In this document: in pieces, positions 7,432-15,693 of the stretch
Numbering within the stretch: the stretch's first letter is position 1
Layout of the letters: each line of letters begins with the position of its first letter
Assembly: GCA_028712355.1 (NCBI GenBank)
Contig: JAQTQH010000007.1
Location: 1 to 40,639, forward strand
From: Dehalococcoidales bacterium
Lineage (GTDB): Bacteria; Chloroflexota; Dehalococcoidia; Dehalococcoidales; RBG-16-60-22
DNA length: 40,639 bases
Reading direction: 5' to 3'
Made by a program: the position numbers and the translations under genes
Notes under the pieces: generated by a model
Databases searched by the model: none
Seen by the model: only the letters and a program-made list of their open reading frames with translations
Told to the model about the DNA's origin: nothing

Positions 7432-8598
7432 TCAGATGACGCCATCGTTACTCAGCCGGGCGATCTCCGTATCGCTGATGCCGAGTAATTCACCATAAAC
7501 ATAGTGATTATCCTGGTTTGCCGATGGCGCCGCCCGGTACCGGCTAACCTCAGAGCGTGACATCTTGATTGGCGAGGCATCAAAAGTGCTGTTATCCATA
7601 TTAGTGAAAAAACCACGCGCTCTGAGCTGGAAATTATGCGCTAAGTCTTTAGCATCCTGCACTACGCCCGCCGCTATTCCATGACTTTGCAAGAACGCCA
7701 TCACTTCTTCGGCGGTTAGGGTCACCGTCCAGTCAGTTATCATTTTGTCCAGTTCATCGGTATTTTGACGCCTGCCCTCCGGCGTGGCGAATTTATTGTC
7801 TTCCGCCCATGATGGATTACCGAGCGCATTTTTAAAGTGCTGCCATTCCTCGTCAGTGAAGACCGCGATAGCGACCCATCGGTCGTCGCCTCTACACCGG
7901 TAAACATTATGTGGTGCAGCTTCTCCTGAACGGTTATCTAGCGGCTTTGTTTTTTTAGCGTGCGCCGTATCGTCCAGTATTGTCTCACCGATGAGGCTGA
8001 TCATCGTTTCAGTTTCAGAAAGGTCAATAAACTGTCCTTCACCGGTTCGCCGTCGATGCTCCAATGCCGAAAGCAGCGCCAGCGCTCCGTAAAGCCCGGC
8101 AACATGGTCGGCATAAGAGAAGCCCAAGCCTGAAGATGATTGTCCCTGGAAGCCGGTCAGTCCGGTAATTCCGGAAAAAGCCTGTACGGTGGGACCGAAA
8201 CCGATGTAGTTTCGTAATGGTCCGGTGCTGCCCATCAGGGACATGCTGAGCATGATAATATCCGGCTTGATTTCCTGAAGATTAGCGTAGCCCAGTCCCC
8301 AGTTTACCATCACGCGAGGAGAAAAGTTTTCGCAGACCGCGTCACAGATGGCAACCAGCCGCTTCGCCAGAGCCAGTCCTTCCGGCTTGTCCAGGTTAAG
8401 TGTAATGCTACGCTTGTTGCGGTTCCAGGTATTGTAATAGCCCTGCGCAAAAGCACCTACTGCAGGAGGTAAACCGGGCGGCTGGATTTTGATAATCTCC
8501 GCGCCGAAGTCCGCCAGGATACGCGTGGCATAGGGTCCCGCCAGCACGCGTGTGAAGTCCAGGATGCGGATATGGTTCAGTACCTGCTTACCGGTCAT
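7432..8598 (-). CDS. CaiB/BaiF family III CoA-transferase, catalytic Asp present
   Basis: A 388-residue family III CoA-transferase, moving CoA between carboxylic acids through an Asp-bound intermediate. The N-terminus ILDFTRVLAGPYATRILADFGAEIIKI and KRSITLNLDKPEGLALAKRL are diagnostic. The expected nucleophile is D164 in SYADHVAGLYGA. The C-terminal part (AGVVQDAKDL) matches the family. The substrate is unknown. ATG 8598 overlaps the stop of the upstream flavin-reductase-like gene in ATGA, so the two are translationally coupled, which hints at one pathway. Confidence 0.9.
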   Translation of the reverse strand: MTGKQVLNHIRILDFTRVLAGPYATRILADFGAEIIKIQPPGLPPAVGAFAQGYYNTWNRNKRSITLNLDKPEGLALAKRLVAICDAVCENFSPRVMVNWGLGYANLQEIKPDIIMLSMSLMGSTGPLRNYIGFGPTVQAFSGITGLTGFQGQSSSGLGFSYADHVAGLYGALALLSALEHRRRTGEGQFIDLSETETMISLIGETILDDTAHAKKTKPLDNRSGEAAPHNVYRCRGDDRWVAIAVFTDEEWQHFKNALGNPSWAEDNKFATPEGRRQNTDELDKMITDWTVTLTAEEVMAFLQSHGIAAGVVQDAKDLAHNFQLRARGFFTNMDNSTFDASPIKMSRSEVSRYRAAPSANQDNHYVYGELLGISDTEIARLSNDGVI

Positions 8599-9170
8599 TT
8601 CGTGCGGAGGCTCTGCCCGATGCGAAAGGCATCGCCCAGAGATTTACCCAGCGCCCGGTAATGTTCGTCAGGGCGCCCGATGTAAGCGAACGGTTTTATT
8701 TTATCCAGGTCCGGTTCGCCGTTGGTGAGGCAGTTTTCAGAAACATGGGTTTCGATGATTCTGCCTATAACAAGGTCATGACTGCCCAGGTCCAGGATAT
8801 TCTCAACCCGGCATTCCAGATTCACCGGACATTGCTCGATGAGCGGCGCATCCGTCAGTTTGCCGTAGAAGATGTTGAACTTGCAGACTGCCACTTTATC
8901 GATATTACTGCCGGATGCTGAGCCGCAATAATCCGTTTCTTTAACCAAATCAGCCGACGGTACATTGACGGAAAAAGTCCGGTTCTTTTTAATACCGCTA
9001 TTAGTGTAACGCGCGTGCCTGATAGCGACGGTAATCATCGGTGGTTCGGCATTGGCGATACCCCCCCAGGCGACGGTCATGAAATTGGGTTTGCCACCTA
9101 CCATCGCGCCGATTAACCACGCCGGCATCGGGTAGACCATTGTGCTGGGTCCCATTAATACTTTGCCCAT
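8595..9170 (-). CDS. Flavin reductase-like (FMN-binding) domain protein
   Basis: A 191-residue protein starting at ATG 9170, chosen because AAGGAGGAG lies 12 bases upstream; a longer frame has no such site. It belongs to the flavin-reductase-like FMN-binding split-barrel group: PMPAWLIGAMVGGKPNFMTVAWGG, PPMITVAIR and the FSVNVPS segment are typical. Such proteins either reduce free flavin for a partner or bind FMN for electron transfer. SGSNIDKVAVCKF keeps the family pattern D-K-..F. It leads the minus-strand unit and overlaps the next gene by 4 bp. Confidence 0.87.
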   Translation of the reverse strand: MGKVLMGPSTMVYPMPAWLIGAMVGGKPNFMTVAWGGIANAEPPMITVAIRHARYTNSGIKKNRTFSVNVPSADLVKETDYCGSASGSNIDKVAVCKFNIFYGKLTDAPLIEQCPVNLECRVENILDLGSHDLVIGRIIETHVSENCLTNGEPDLDKIKPFAYIGRPDEHYRALGKSLGDAFRIGQSLRTK

Positions 9171-9230
9171 ATTCCGTTTCTCCTCCTTATTTGAGATTTT
9201 TAATAAATAATACCACAAACCAAAGCAGAT

Positions 9231-9260
9231 TTGGCTTTGCGTTAAAGCATATGATAGAAT
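9231..9260 (+). promoter_or_regulatory. Promoter for the 44-codon gene
   Basis: TTGGCT (9231-9236), an 18-bp spacer and TAGAAT (9255-9260). Expected start at about 9267, about 29 bases before ATG 9296. Confidence 0.5.
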
Positions 9261-9295
9261 AGAGTGTATTTTACAGATAACAAAGGAAAATTCCA

Positions 9296-9430
9296 ATGGC
9301 CGAAAAGACCGCGCAAAAGACTGTTGACCTGAAGACCTTTATTGAAAACGTCAACAAGAAACCGGAAGAGCACAAAGGAAATAAAGTCCGCTTTAACTGG
9401 TGCAAGCGGAAGCGCCCCAACAAGATTTAA
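9296..9430 (+). CDS. Small basic protein of unknown function (44 aa)
   Basis: ATG 9296 is preceded by AAAGGAAAA and by a promoter-like sequence at 9231-9260. The peptide is lysine-rich and soluble, starting MAEKTAQKTVDLKTFIEN and ending CKRKRPNKI, with a single Cys. No family recognised. The basic tail suggests RNA or DNA contact, but this is only composition. It is isolated between a divergent flavin-reductase gene and the convergent radical SAM gene, whose stop lies 9 bp away. Support is the promoter, the ribosome site and a clean frame. Confidence 0.6.
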   Translation: MAEKTAQKTVDLKTFIENVNKKPEEHKGNKVRFNWCKRKRPNKI

Positions 9431-9439
9431 CACGGCTTT

Positions 9440-10435
9440 TCAGTTCTTCCCATTTCCTGCCGATTCGAACGGGTGTCCCGGAGTCTTAAAATCGGGACGA
9501 TAGTTAATTGGGGCATCCATCTCCTGCAGCCAACCGTTGTCCATCCCCAGTTTTTCCAGCAGTTCCACAACCTCGGTGTATTCATCATAGGTGATGGTAC
9601 GTGCTAGTTCGGGGTACTGCGCTGCCCTGTTCGCAGGATAGTATTGCGACATAACACTGAGCGTGATAGTTGGCGATACTTCCTCTGCCAGCCAGGTCAG
9701 TGACTCCCGGCTGCCCGCCCGCCGATTAGGTAAAATCAGGTGCCGCACGATGACTCCCTGTTGCGCGATGCCTTCATCATCCAGCACCAGATCGCCGACC
9801 TGCCGGTACATCTCCTTGATAGCGGCGCGGGCATTTGGTACATAATCTTTAACTGAGGAATATTTTTCCCCGTAATCGTCCGACGCATACCGCAGGTCCG
9901 GCAAATAAATATTGATAATGCCGTCAAGCATCCGTATCGCCTCCGGAGAGTCATAGCCGCTGGTGTTGTAAACCAGCGGCAGTTTCAACCCACGCGGCAC
10001 CGCCTCGACCAGAGACTGCACAATCTGAGGCACCATGTGCGAAGGCGTGACCAAATTGATATTGTGGCAGCCCTTTTCCTGTAAATGCAGCATCTGTTCC
10101 GCAAGCGTGACGATGCCGATCTCGTTGAATATCTGCGCGCCGTAGTCCTGGCTTATCTGATAGTTCTGGCAATAAACACAGCGCAGGTTACAGTTGCCAA
10201 AGAAAATCGTGCCGGAACCGCGCGTCCCGGAAAGCACGGGTTCCTCCCCATGATGAACACAGAACGAGGCTACTATGGGCAGGCGACCCGAATGGCAAAA
10301 CCCATGCTCGCCAGCAAGTCGATTTACCCTGCAGACACGCGGACAGATATTGCAGGAGCTTAACCGCGCTTCAAGCGCCTTTGCCCGCTGCTGTAATTCC
10401 CCTGATTCATAGAGCCTGAGATATCGCACTTCCAT
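9440..10435 (-). CDS. Radical SAM protein, PflA-like (COG1313 type)
   Basis: A 331-residue radical SAM enzyme. The [4Fe-4S] motif CNLRCVYC lies at about residues 82-89 after GSGTIFFGN, and Q-N-YQIS follows as in pyruvate-formate-lyase-activating-enzyme relatives. An extra N-terminal Cys group (CNICPRVCRVNRLAGEHGFC) may bind a second cluster or zinc and is typical of this subgroup. No glycyl radical enzyme is nearby, so the substrate is unknown. It is the last gene of the long minus-strand unit, 27 bp after the second CoA-transferase. Confidence 0.88.
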   Translation of the reverse strand: MEVRYLRLYESGELQQRAKALEARLSSCNICPRVCRVNRLAGEHGFCHSGRLPIVASFCVHHGEEPVLSGTRGSGTIFFGNCNLRCVYCQNYQISQDYGAQIFNEIGIVTLAEQMLHLQEKGCHNINLVTPSHMVPQIVQSLVEAVPRGLKLPLVYNTSGYDSPEAIRMLDGIINIYLPDLRYASDDYGEKYSSVKDYVPNARAAIKEMYRQVGDLVLDDEGIAQQGVIVRHLILPNRRAGSRESLTWLAEEVSPTITLSVMSQYYPANRAAQYPELARTITYDEYTEVVELLEKLGMDNGWLQEMDAPINYRPDFKTPGHPFESAGNGKN

Positions 10436-10462
10436 GATAGTTATGTCAATTTACATCCGATT

Positions 10463-11617
10463 TCAAATTATACTATCGCGCTTGAGCCGGGCAACTTCTG
10501 ATGGGGATATTCCAAGCTGTTTTTGATAGACTTCTTCATTATCTGCACCGACTGCAGGGGCATGTTCGCCAACCTGCCATGGCGAGCCACTCAACTTGAT
10601 CGCCGCACCCGGGCACGTGCCTTTTCTGCCCGCATATTCCACTTCCGCAAAAAAGCCTCTTTCCTTACATTGGGGATTTTCCAATAATTCCGGTATTGAA
10701 GTTACCGCCGCCCAGGGGAAATGCATAAACTGTCCCAATTCCACCAGCTCGGCGACTTTGTGTTTTCTGGTCCAGCGCTCCAACACAACAATCACATGGT
10801 CAAGGTGTTGCCGCCGTGTACCGGTATCTCGCCACTTCGGCTCAGTCAGGTCGTCCGCCATGCCTTCCGCAGCCAGCAATTCTACCAGAGTGTCCCACTG
10901 CTGGAACAACGAGAGTAAAATATCGCCATCCTGACACGGAAAGATTCGGAAGGCTTTGTTCCAGTGCAAACTGCCCTGTCTTTTGGCGACAGTACCTTCA
11001 TAAAAGTAGCGCACCAGCACATGGTCGAGGGTTGCCGCCGCACACTCAAAAGCAGAAATATCAATATGCTGTCCTTTGCCGGAGGCGTGCCTTTCCTGAA
11101 TTGCCAGCATGATGCCGATTGCCGCGTAGAGAGAGGCAGTGTAGTAAGTCTGGTTGCCGAATGGTTTTAACGGCGGCATATCGGCCTCCCCGCAGACATA
11201 CATCTGCCCGCCCAAAGCAGAAAGAGTTAAATCAGATAATTTATAGTTACGGTAAAGTCCATTTTGCCCGAAGCCGGTTAGCGAAGCCATGACAAGCCGC
11301 GGATTCAGCCGGCGTAGTTGCGGATAGCCCAGTTCCAGTGCGTCCAGATAACCGGGCGGACAAGTCTCTATGATAATATCCGCATCTTCAGCCAGCTTTT
11401 TATAAATCTCCCGTCCCCGATCCGTCTCCAGATTAAGCGTGATGCTACGCTTACCCAGATTCAAATAACAATCAGAGGCGGATTGTTCAATTACCGTACT
11501 TTGCGGATGTTGGATACGGATAACTTCGGCGCCCATATCTGCAAAAAGACGACCGCAGAATACACCTATATCATCGGTCAAATCAAGGACGCGGTATCCG
11601 GTCAGTACCCCACCCAT
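10463..11617 (-). CDS. CaiB/BaiF family CoA-transferase-like protein, catalytic Asp apparently missing
   Basis: A 384-residue member of the CaiB/BaiF fold: YRVLDLTDDIGVFCGRLFADMGAEVIRIQ, then GKRSITLNLETDRGREIYKKL. Start ATG 11617 lies two bases after the gltX stop and has AGCAGGG upstream; a longer frame into gltX is less likely. Aligning NQTYYTASLYAAIG with SYADHVAGLYGA of the other CoA-transferase puts Tyr158 where the nucleophilic Asp should be. It may be a non-catalytic partner subunit or a divergent enzyme. The loss is judged by eye from one pairwise alignment. Confidence 0.87.
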   Translation of the reverse strand: MGGVLTGYRVLDLTDDIGVFCGRLFADMGAEVIRIQHPQSTVIEQSASDCYLNLGKRSITLNLETDRGREIYKKLAEDADIIIETCPPGYLDALELGYPQLRRLNPRLVMASLTGFGQNGLYRNYKLSDLTLSALGGQMYVCGEADMPPLKPFGNQTYYTASLYAAIGIMLAIQERHASGKGQHIDISAFECAAATLDHVLVRYFYEGTVAKRQGSLHWNKAFRIFPCQDGDILLSLFQQWDTLVELLAAEGMADDLTEPKWRDTGTRRQHLDHVIVVLERWTRKHKVAELVELGQFMHFPWAAVTSIPELLENPQCKERGFFAEVEYAGRKGTCPGAAIKLSGSPWQVGEHAPAVGADNEEVYQKQLGISPSEVARLKRDSII

Positions 11618-11619
11618 CA

Positions 11620-13095
11620 CTACCCTGCTAAACGGCGCAGTTTTTCGATAGCTATGCCAATTCGTTCCATGCAAAGCCCCCTACCAATCACCACCATCGT
11701 CTGGAAAAGAGGCGGGGCGACGGTACGTCCGGTTACTGCTACACGTAATGTTCCGAAAAGCTGCCCGGCTTTCAATCCCAACTCTTCCGCCAGCGGGCGC
11801 AGGACTCCCTCCAGTGAATCATTTTCAAAGGATGGTAAAGCGGAGAGCTTTTGATGCGCCGCTTCCAGTGCCTGCAAAGATGCCTCCCGCGTCATCTTCT
11901 TATCGATGAGTAGCACCGGCTCATATTGAAGCTCAGAAACAAAGAAAAAATCGACCAGACCCGGCACTTCCACAAGCGTGCGGGCGCGCTCCTGGGCGAG
12001 TGGCATCATCCGGTGCACGTAATCGCTGTCCAGCGGACGTTTTATCTCCGGTGGCAGCCCTTTTTCTAAAAACGGCATCGCCCGCCGCATAAACTCATCG
12101 GCGCTCAGGCTGCGGATATAAGACCCGTTCATCCAGTTCAATTTTTCCAGGTTGAAGACCGCCGCCGTCTTGCTGATGCGCTCCAGCGAGAAGTTCTGGA
12201 TAATCTGCTCGCGGGTCATAATTTCGGTTTTATCATCCAGCGACCAGCCCAGCAGCGTGAGAAAATTGAACATCGCTTCCGGCAAATAGCCCTGGTCCCG
12301 GTATTCGATGAGGGAGACCGCGCCATGCCGTTTGCTCAGCTTTACACGGTCCGGTCCCAATATCATGGGCAGGTGGGCGAATTGCGGCGGCGCGTAGCCG
12401 AGTGCCCGGTACAGCATCAGGTGGCGCGGCGTGCTTGATATCCACTCCTCCGCACGGATGACATGGGTAATTTCCATGGCATGGTCGTCCACGACATTAG
12501 CGAGATGATACGTCGGGTAACCGTCTGATTTAAGCAGGACGAAATCATCAATGGTGTTGTTTTCAAAAGAAACGTCTCCCCAGATGACATCGTGATAGGC
12601 AGTCTTGCCTTCCAGCGGCGTCTTGAATCGGACAACCGGCGTCAGACCTTCGCTGTTTTTGCGGGCACATTCATCGGCAGTCAGGCGGCGGCACATACGG
12701 TCGTAGCCGGGCGGCTGTTTGCGGCGTGCCTGCTCGGCGCGCATGGCTTCCAATCTTTCCGGAGAACAGTAGCAATAATAAGCGTTACCCTGCGCGACGA
12801 GCCTTTCGGCGGCTTCTTTATAAAGGGCAAGACGCTGCGACTGGAAGTAAGGCCCGTATTTCCCCTCTGTTTCCGGACCTTCATCCCAGTCCAGATTCAG
12901 CCAGCGCAGCCCTTCCAGTATTGCTTCCACCGCGCCCGTGACCGTGCGGGCGACATCGGTGTCCTCGATACGCACGACAAAGCTGCCTTTATGATGGCGG
13001 GCGAACAGCCAGGCAAAAAGAGCGGTGCGGATATTACCCACGTGGGGAAATCCGGTAGGGCTTGGCGCAAAACGGGTACGAACAGTCTCAGTCAT
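11620..13095 (-). CDS. gltX: Glutamyl-tRNA synthetase
   Basis: A 491-residue class I synthetase that charges tRNA with glutamate. The HIGH-type motif is HVGN (residues 18-21) after RFAPSPTGFP. The KMSKR-type motif is KLSKRHG at about residue 251 after GPDRV. The anticodon-binding C-terminal helical domain is present in full. Two substrate tRNA-Glu genes (TTC and CTC) occur elsewhere in the window. Whether the enzyme also charges tRNA-Gln cannot be judged here. It sits in the run dksA-like / lspA / rluD-type / small membrane gene / gltX. Confidence 0.97.
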   Translation of the reverse strand: MTETVRTRFAPSPTGFPHVGNIRTALFAWLFARHHKGSFVVRIEDTDVARTVTGAVEAILEGLRWLNLDWDEGPETEGKYGPYFQSQRLALYKEAAERLVAQGNAYYCYCSPERLEAMRAEQARRKQPPGYDRMCRRLTADECARKNSEGLTPVVRFKTPLEGKTAYHDVIWGDVSFENNTIDDFVLLKSDGYPTYHLANVVDDHAMEITHVIRAEEWISSTPRHLMLYRALGYAPPQFAHLPMILGPDRVKLSKRHGAVSLIEYRDQGYLPEAMFNFLTLLGWSLDDKTEIMTREQIIQNFSLERISKTAAVFNLEKLNWMNGSYIRSLSADEFMRRAMPFLEKGLPPEIKRPLDSDYVHRMMPLAQERARTLVEVPGLVDFFFVSELQYEPVLLIDKKMTREASLQALEAAHQKLSALPSFENDSLEGVLRPLAEELGLKAGQLFGTLRVAVTGRTVAPPLFQTMVVIGRGLCMERIGIAIEKLRRLAG

Positions 13096-13119
13096 GGATT
13101 AACCTTTCCAGTCAGTTAT

Positions 13120-13347
13120 CTATTTCTTTTCTTCTATTGCGATAACGCGCTTTTCCAGTTTCTGGATTTTCTTCACAATCCAGACGATGAAGAAAACACT
13201 GTAAATACTCATCATGGTCAGGGAAAGTACAATCAACTGAATTCCGGTGGTGGGGTTGTTGAGCCAGATGATAAAACCGATGAACACACCGCCGATGACA
13301 GGATTAATAAAGGCAAGTATCAGACCGATGATAGCCAGAACATCCAT
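13120..13347 (-). CDS. Small two-helix membrane protein
   Basis: 75 residues starting at ATG 13347 with AAAGGAG upstream. Two hydrophobic segments (about residues 3-29 and 36-56) are joined by a short loop with NNPTTG, and a basic and acidic C-terminal helix (KKIQKLEKRVIAIEEKK) follows that could form a short coiled coil. No family recognised. It lies between gltX and the pseudouridine synthase in the same unit; its role there is unknown. Confidence 0.75.
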   Translation of the reverse strand: MDVLAIIGLILAFINPVIGGVFIGFIIWLNNPTTGIQLIVLSLTMMSIYSVFFIVWIVKKIQKLEKRVIAIEEKK

Positions 13348-13373
13348 GCAACTCTTTCTCCTTTTGCGTTGCC

Positions 13374-14294
13374 TTATTTTACCACCCAATCAGCTTCCCG
13401 TTCTACCGCTTTCAAAGCACTTGTTAAATCCGCAGGCAACTCTGATATGAACTCAATATATTCACCGGTGGAAGGCATGCTAAAACCGAGCTTGCAAGCA
13501 TGGAGAAACTGGCGTGCTAAATAGGGAGACTTCATGCCGTACATGGTATCACCCACCACCGGAAAGCCGATGGCCGCCAGGTGTACCCGTATCTGGTGGG
13601 TACGCCCGGTTCTCAGTTTCAATTCCAGCAGACTATGGTTACCGATATACCGGAGAATACGGTATTCCGTGCTGGATTCCCTGCCCCGCGATACCACCGC
13701 CATTTTTTTGCGGTCGTGCGGGTCTCGCCCCATTTCCGCCTCGATGATGCCACACCCGGGGGTCAGTCTGCCCCTGACCAGCGACTGATATATCTTGGTT
13801 ACCATGTGAGACTTGAACTGGTTCGCCAGGTTTAGCTGAGCAGCGCGGTTCTTCGCCACCACCATCAACCCGGAAGTATCCTTGTCCAGCCGGTGGACGA
13901 TGCCAGGTCGCGGGGAATTACCAATCTCTGCCAGCGCCGGATAGTGAGCGAGGATGGCATTGACCAGCGTATGCCCGGGATGCCCCGGCGCGGGATGTAC
14001 CGTCAGTCCGGCGGGCTTATCCACCACGAGCAGGTCGGCATCTTCATAAACGATTTTCAGGAGCATCGCTTCCGGAGCGATGGGACTTGGCGGCGGGGGC
14101 GTTACCATAATTTCGATGCCGTCGCCCGTGTTTACTTTGTAGCTTGCTTTAGCACGACGACTATTGACAGTGACGTACCCATCAGCGATAAGCTTCTGTA
14201 CCTGGGTACGGGAAAGCTCTGGATATTTATCACTGATGAACCGGTCGAGACGGATGCCGCCGCTCTCCGCGGTGAAGTTGTAACCGTTGTCCAT
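13374..14294 (-). CDS. rluD: RluA-family pseudouridine synthase (RluD-like)
   Basis: A 306-residue RNA pseudouridine synthase. Residues about 12-65 are an S4 RNA-binding domain (RLDRFISDKYPELSRTQVQKLI). The catalytic domain holds the family signature HRLDKDTSG with catalytic D137, and LVVDKPAGLTVHP and GRTHQIRVH. RluD in E. coli modifies 23S rRNA helix 69; the exact target here is inferred. It follows lspA with one base between stop and ATG. The lspA-rluD pairing is common in bacteria and supports the call. Confidence 0.93.
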   Translation of the reverse strand: MDNGYNFTAESGGIRLDRFISDKYPELSRTQVQKLIADGYVTVNSRRAKASYKVNTGDGIEIMVTPPPPSPIAPEAMLLKIVYEDADLLVVDKPAGLTVHPAPGHPGHTLVNAILAHYPALAEIGNSPRPGIVHRLDKDTSGLMVVAKNRAAQLNLANQFKSHMVTKIYQSLVRGRLTPGCGIIEAEMGRDPHDRKKMAVVSRGRESSTEYRILRYIGNHSLLELKLRTGRTHQIRVHLAAIGFPVVGDTMYGMKSPYLARQFLHACKLGFSMPSTGEYIEFISELPADLTSALKAVEREADWVVK

Positions 14295-14295
14295 G

Positions 14296-14787
14296 CTACT
14301 CGCTTTCTCGAAGCATGACTCGAAGCAGGGAGTAAGCGATGATAATAATGCCCACCGTCACCGCAGAATCAGCAACGTTGAAGATAGGCCAGAATTTGAA
14401 ATCAATAAAGTCGGTCACGGATCCCTGTCGGAGACGGTCAACCAGATTACCCAGAGTGCCACCCAGCACCAGTCCAAGAGCTATCATGCCGGGAGTGCTA
14501 TCCAGCACCGGCAAGTACCGGCGGGAAAAGAACGCACATGCAATCAGGACAACAACTCCGGCAATTGCAACCGCAGCCAGTACCTCGGATTGACCCGGGA
14601 AAATTCCGAAGGCGGCTCCGGTATTACGGATATGAACAATCCTGAAGAATCCCTGGTCAACCAGAACGTGCCCGGGGAGAATATTGGTACGAATCCAGGA
14701 CTTGCTCAGCTGGTCGGCAATTACAATGAGGGCTCCGACTAGGAAAAAGACGACAATACGCCATTCAAGGTGTTTTAGGTTTGACAT
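14296..14787 (-). CDS. lspA: Lipoprotein signal peptidase (signal peptidase II)
   Basis: A 163-residue inner-membrane aspartyl protease that removes signal peptides from prolipoproteins. Four hydrophobic segments are visible. The catalytic pair is D117 in GNLVDR and D140 in FNVADS; NTGAAFG is the third conserved block. Start ATG 14787 is chosen because the conserved first helix follows directly, and AAGG lies upstream; the longer frame merely reads through the dksA-like gene. The start overlaps the upstream gene by 23 bp. Confidence 0.95.
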   Translation of the reverse strand: MSNLKHLEWRIVVFFLVGALIVIADQLSKSWIRTNILPGHVLVDQGFFRIVHIRNTGAAFGIFPGQSEVLAAVAIAGVVVLIACAFFSRRYLPVLDSTPGMIALGLVLGGTLGNLVDRLRQGSVTDFIDFKFWPIFNVADSAVTVGIIIIAYSLLRVMLRESE

Positions 14788-15130
14788 TCTTCGCCTTGCA
14801 GCTGAGACAAAGACTGGCCTGAGGCAGAGCTTCCAACCGGGCCGGGTCGATAGGCTGCCCGCAGACATCACATTTACCATAAGTGCCCGATTCCATTTTG
14901 CTCAGCGCGCGGTCTATTTCCGCAATCTGCCCGCGTAGGCGGTTCTCCAGGGCAAGGCGCTTCTCCAGCTCCATGGTCTCGGTGGCTTCTTCTTCACGTT
15001 TGCCAAACGGACTGCCCTCACGTCTCTCCTCGGTGGTGGAGACGTCAACTTCCATCTGTTTGAGCTCCTGTTCCAGGCGAACCCGCTCATTTTCCAAACG
15101 TTTACGCGAAGCAGACAATTCCAGAGCCAT
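14765..15130 (-). CDS. DksA/TraR-type C4 zinc-finger protein
   Basis: 121 residues: a charged coiled-coil (about 5-80) and a C4 zinc finger with C87, C90, C108 and C111 (CDVCGQPID ... LCLSCK). This is the layout of the DksA/TraR superfamily, which binds RNA polymerase in the secondary channel. The acidic tip DxxDA of true DksA is not evident, so a ppGpp-linked role should not be assumed. It is first in the long minus-strand unit, with GGGAGG upstream of ATG 15130. Confidence 0.9.
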   Translation of the reverse strand: MALELSASRKRLENERVRLEQELKQMEVDVSTTEERREGSPFGKREEEATETMELEKRLALENRLRGQIAEIDRALSKMESGTYGKCDVCGQPIDPARLEALPQASLCLSCKAKNVKPKTP

Positions 15131-15311
15131 GTTGTCCTCCCTTAACCCAGTGGCGCCAGGTGTGAATCGGACTATTTACTCAATACCCTGCACTTGCAGG
15201 AACGTAATCAAACTCAATCAATGAAAATACAGCCAGCGAGCGACCGGACTATCTTGCGGCGGTTATGACTGCCAACCAGTCCCTGTGTTCAAACTGCGGT
15301 GTTCAATACGA
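15131..15311 (-). promoter_or_regulatory. Long leader (about 180 nt) of the dksA-lspA-rluD-gltX unit
   Basis: The region between the promoter at 15318-15346 and ATG 15130 carries no convincing frame. On the minus strand it contains small inverted repeats, including CCTGCAAGTGCAGG (15200-15187) and a GGCGCC palindrome near the ribosome site. I do not recognise a known riboswitch, and the T-box core is absent. It may be a structured leader or simply a long 5' UTR. Confidence 0.4.
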
Positions 15312-15317
15312 TTCTCT

Positions 15318-15346
15318 AGTTTAACCCATTTGTTGCCGATGGTCAA
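15318..15346 (-). promoter_or_regulatory. Sigma-70-type promoter for the long minus-strand unit
   Basis: On the minus strand TTGACC (15346-15341), a 17-bp spacer and TAAACT (15323-15318). Expected start at about 15311. Confidence 0.65.
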
Positions 15347-15623
15347 TAGGTTTTTCACGATTGTAGCATAAACAAAAAGATATTTCCACAGCCCTCATAT
15401 CATAATCACCCGGGACTTCGCCCGGGATCTGTCTTTTCTTATTTGTTGTTGCTTGTGCCTGTCTCGCTCACTGTATCCCCTGCTCCAGCTAAATCTATCC
15501 AGGCATAATAGTTGACTCTTATCGGAGAGGACAGAATGGGGTAAGCACCATATCACAATCATAATTGAACAGAACCTTCGCCAGTTGTTTAAAAGTATAG
15601 GCAGATACAATATAAGCAATCAG
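15347..15623. other. Non-coding gap between divergent units, with a GC-rich hairpin
   Basis: No supported gene. The one clear element is an inverted repeat CCCGGG-ACTTCG-CCCGGG (15409-15426), followed on the plus strand by a T-rich stretch (TCTTTTCTTATTTG). It could act as a terminator, but no gene runs into it on that strand. A frame on the minus strand here lacks a ribosome site and protein-like composition. Confidence 0.4.
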
Positions 15624-15652
15624 TAGACACTGTTAACTTTTTTAGATATAAT
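15624..15652 (+). promoter_or_regulatory. Strong sigma-70-type promoter for the PspC/LiaF-like genes
   Basis: TAGACA (15624-15629), a 17-bp spacer and a perfect TATAAT (15647-15652). Expected start at about 15659; AAGGAGG precedes ATG 15694. Confidence 0.7.
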
Positions 15653-15693
15653 CCAGCCAGTGTCAGGTAATCAAGGCACAGCAAGGAGGCACC

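Noticed and set aside
12592-13524. 310-codon open frame on the plus strand
   Set aside because: It lies antisense to gltX and its neighbours, has no ribosome site, and its product is not protein-like. gltX carries all catalytic motifs.
15131-15311. T-box riboswitch ahead of the gltX-containing unit
   Set aside because: The conserved T-box core sequence and a terminator/antiterminator pair are not found.
15395-15619. 74-codon open frame on the minus strand in the gap
   Set aside because: No ribosome site, and it crosses the GC-rich hairpin.
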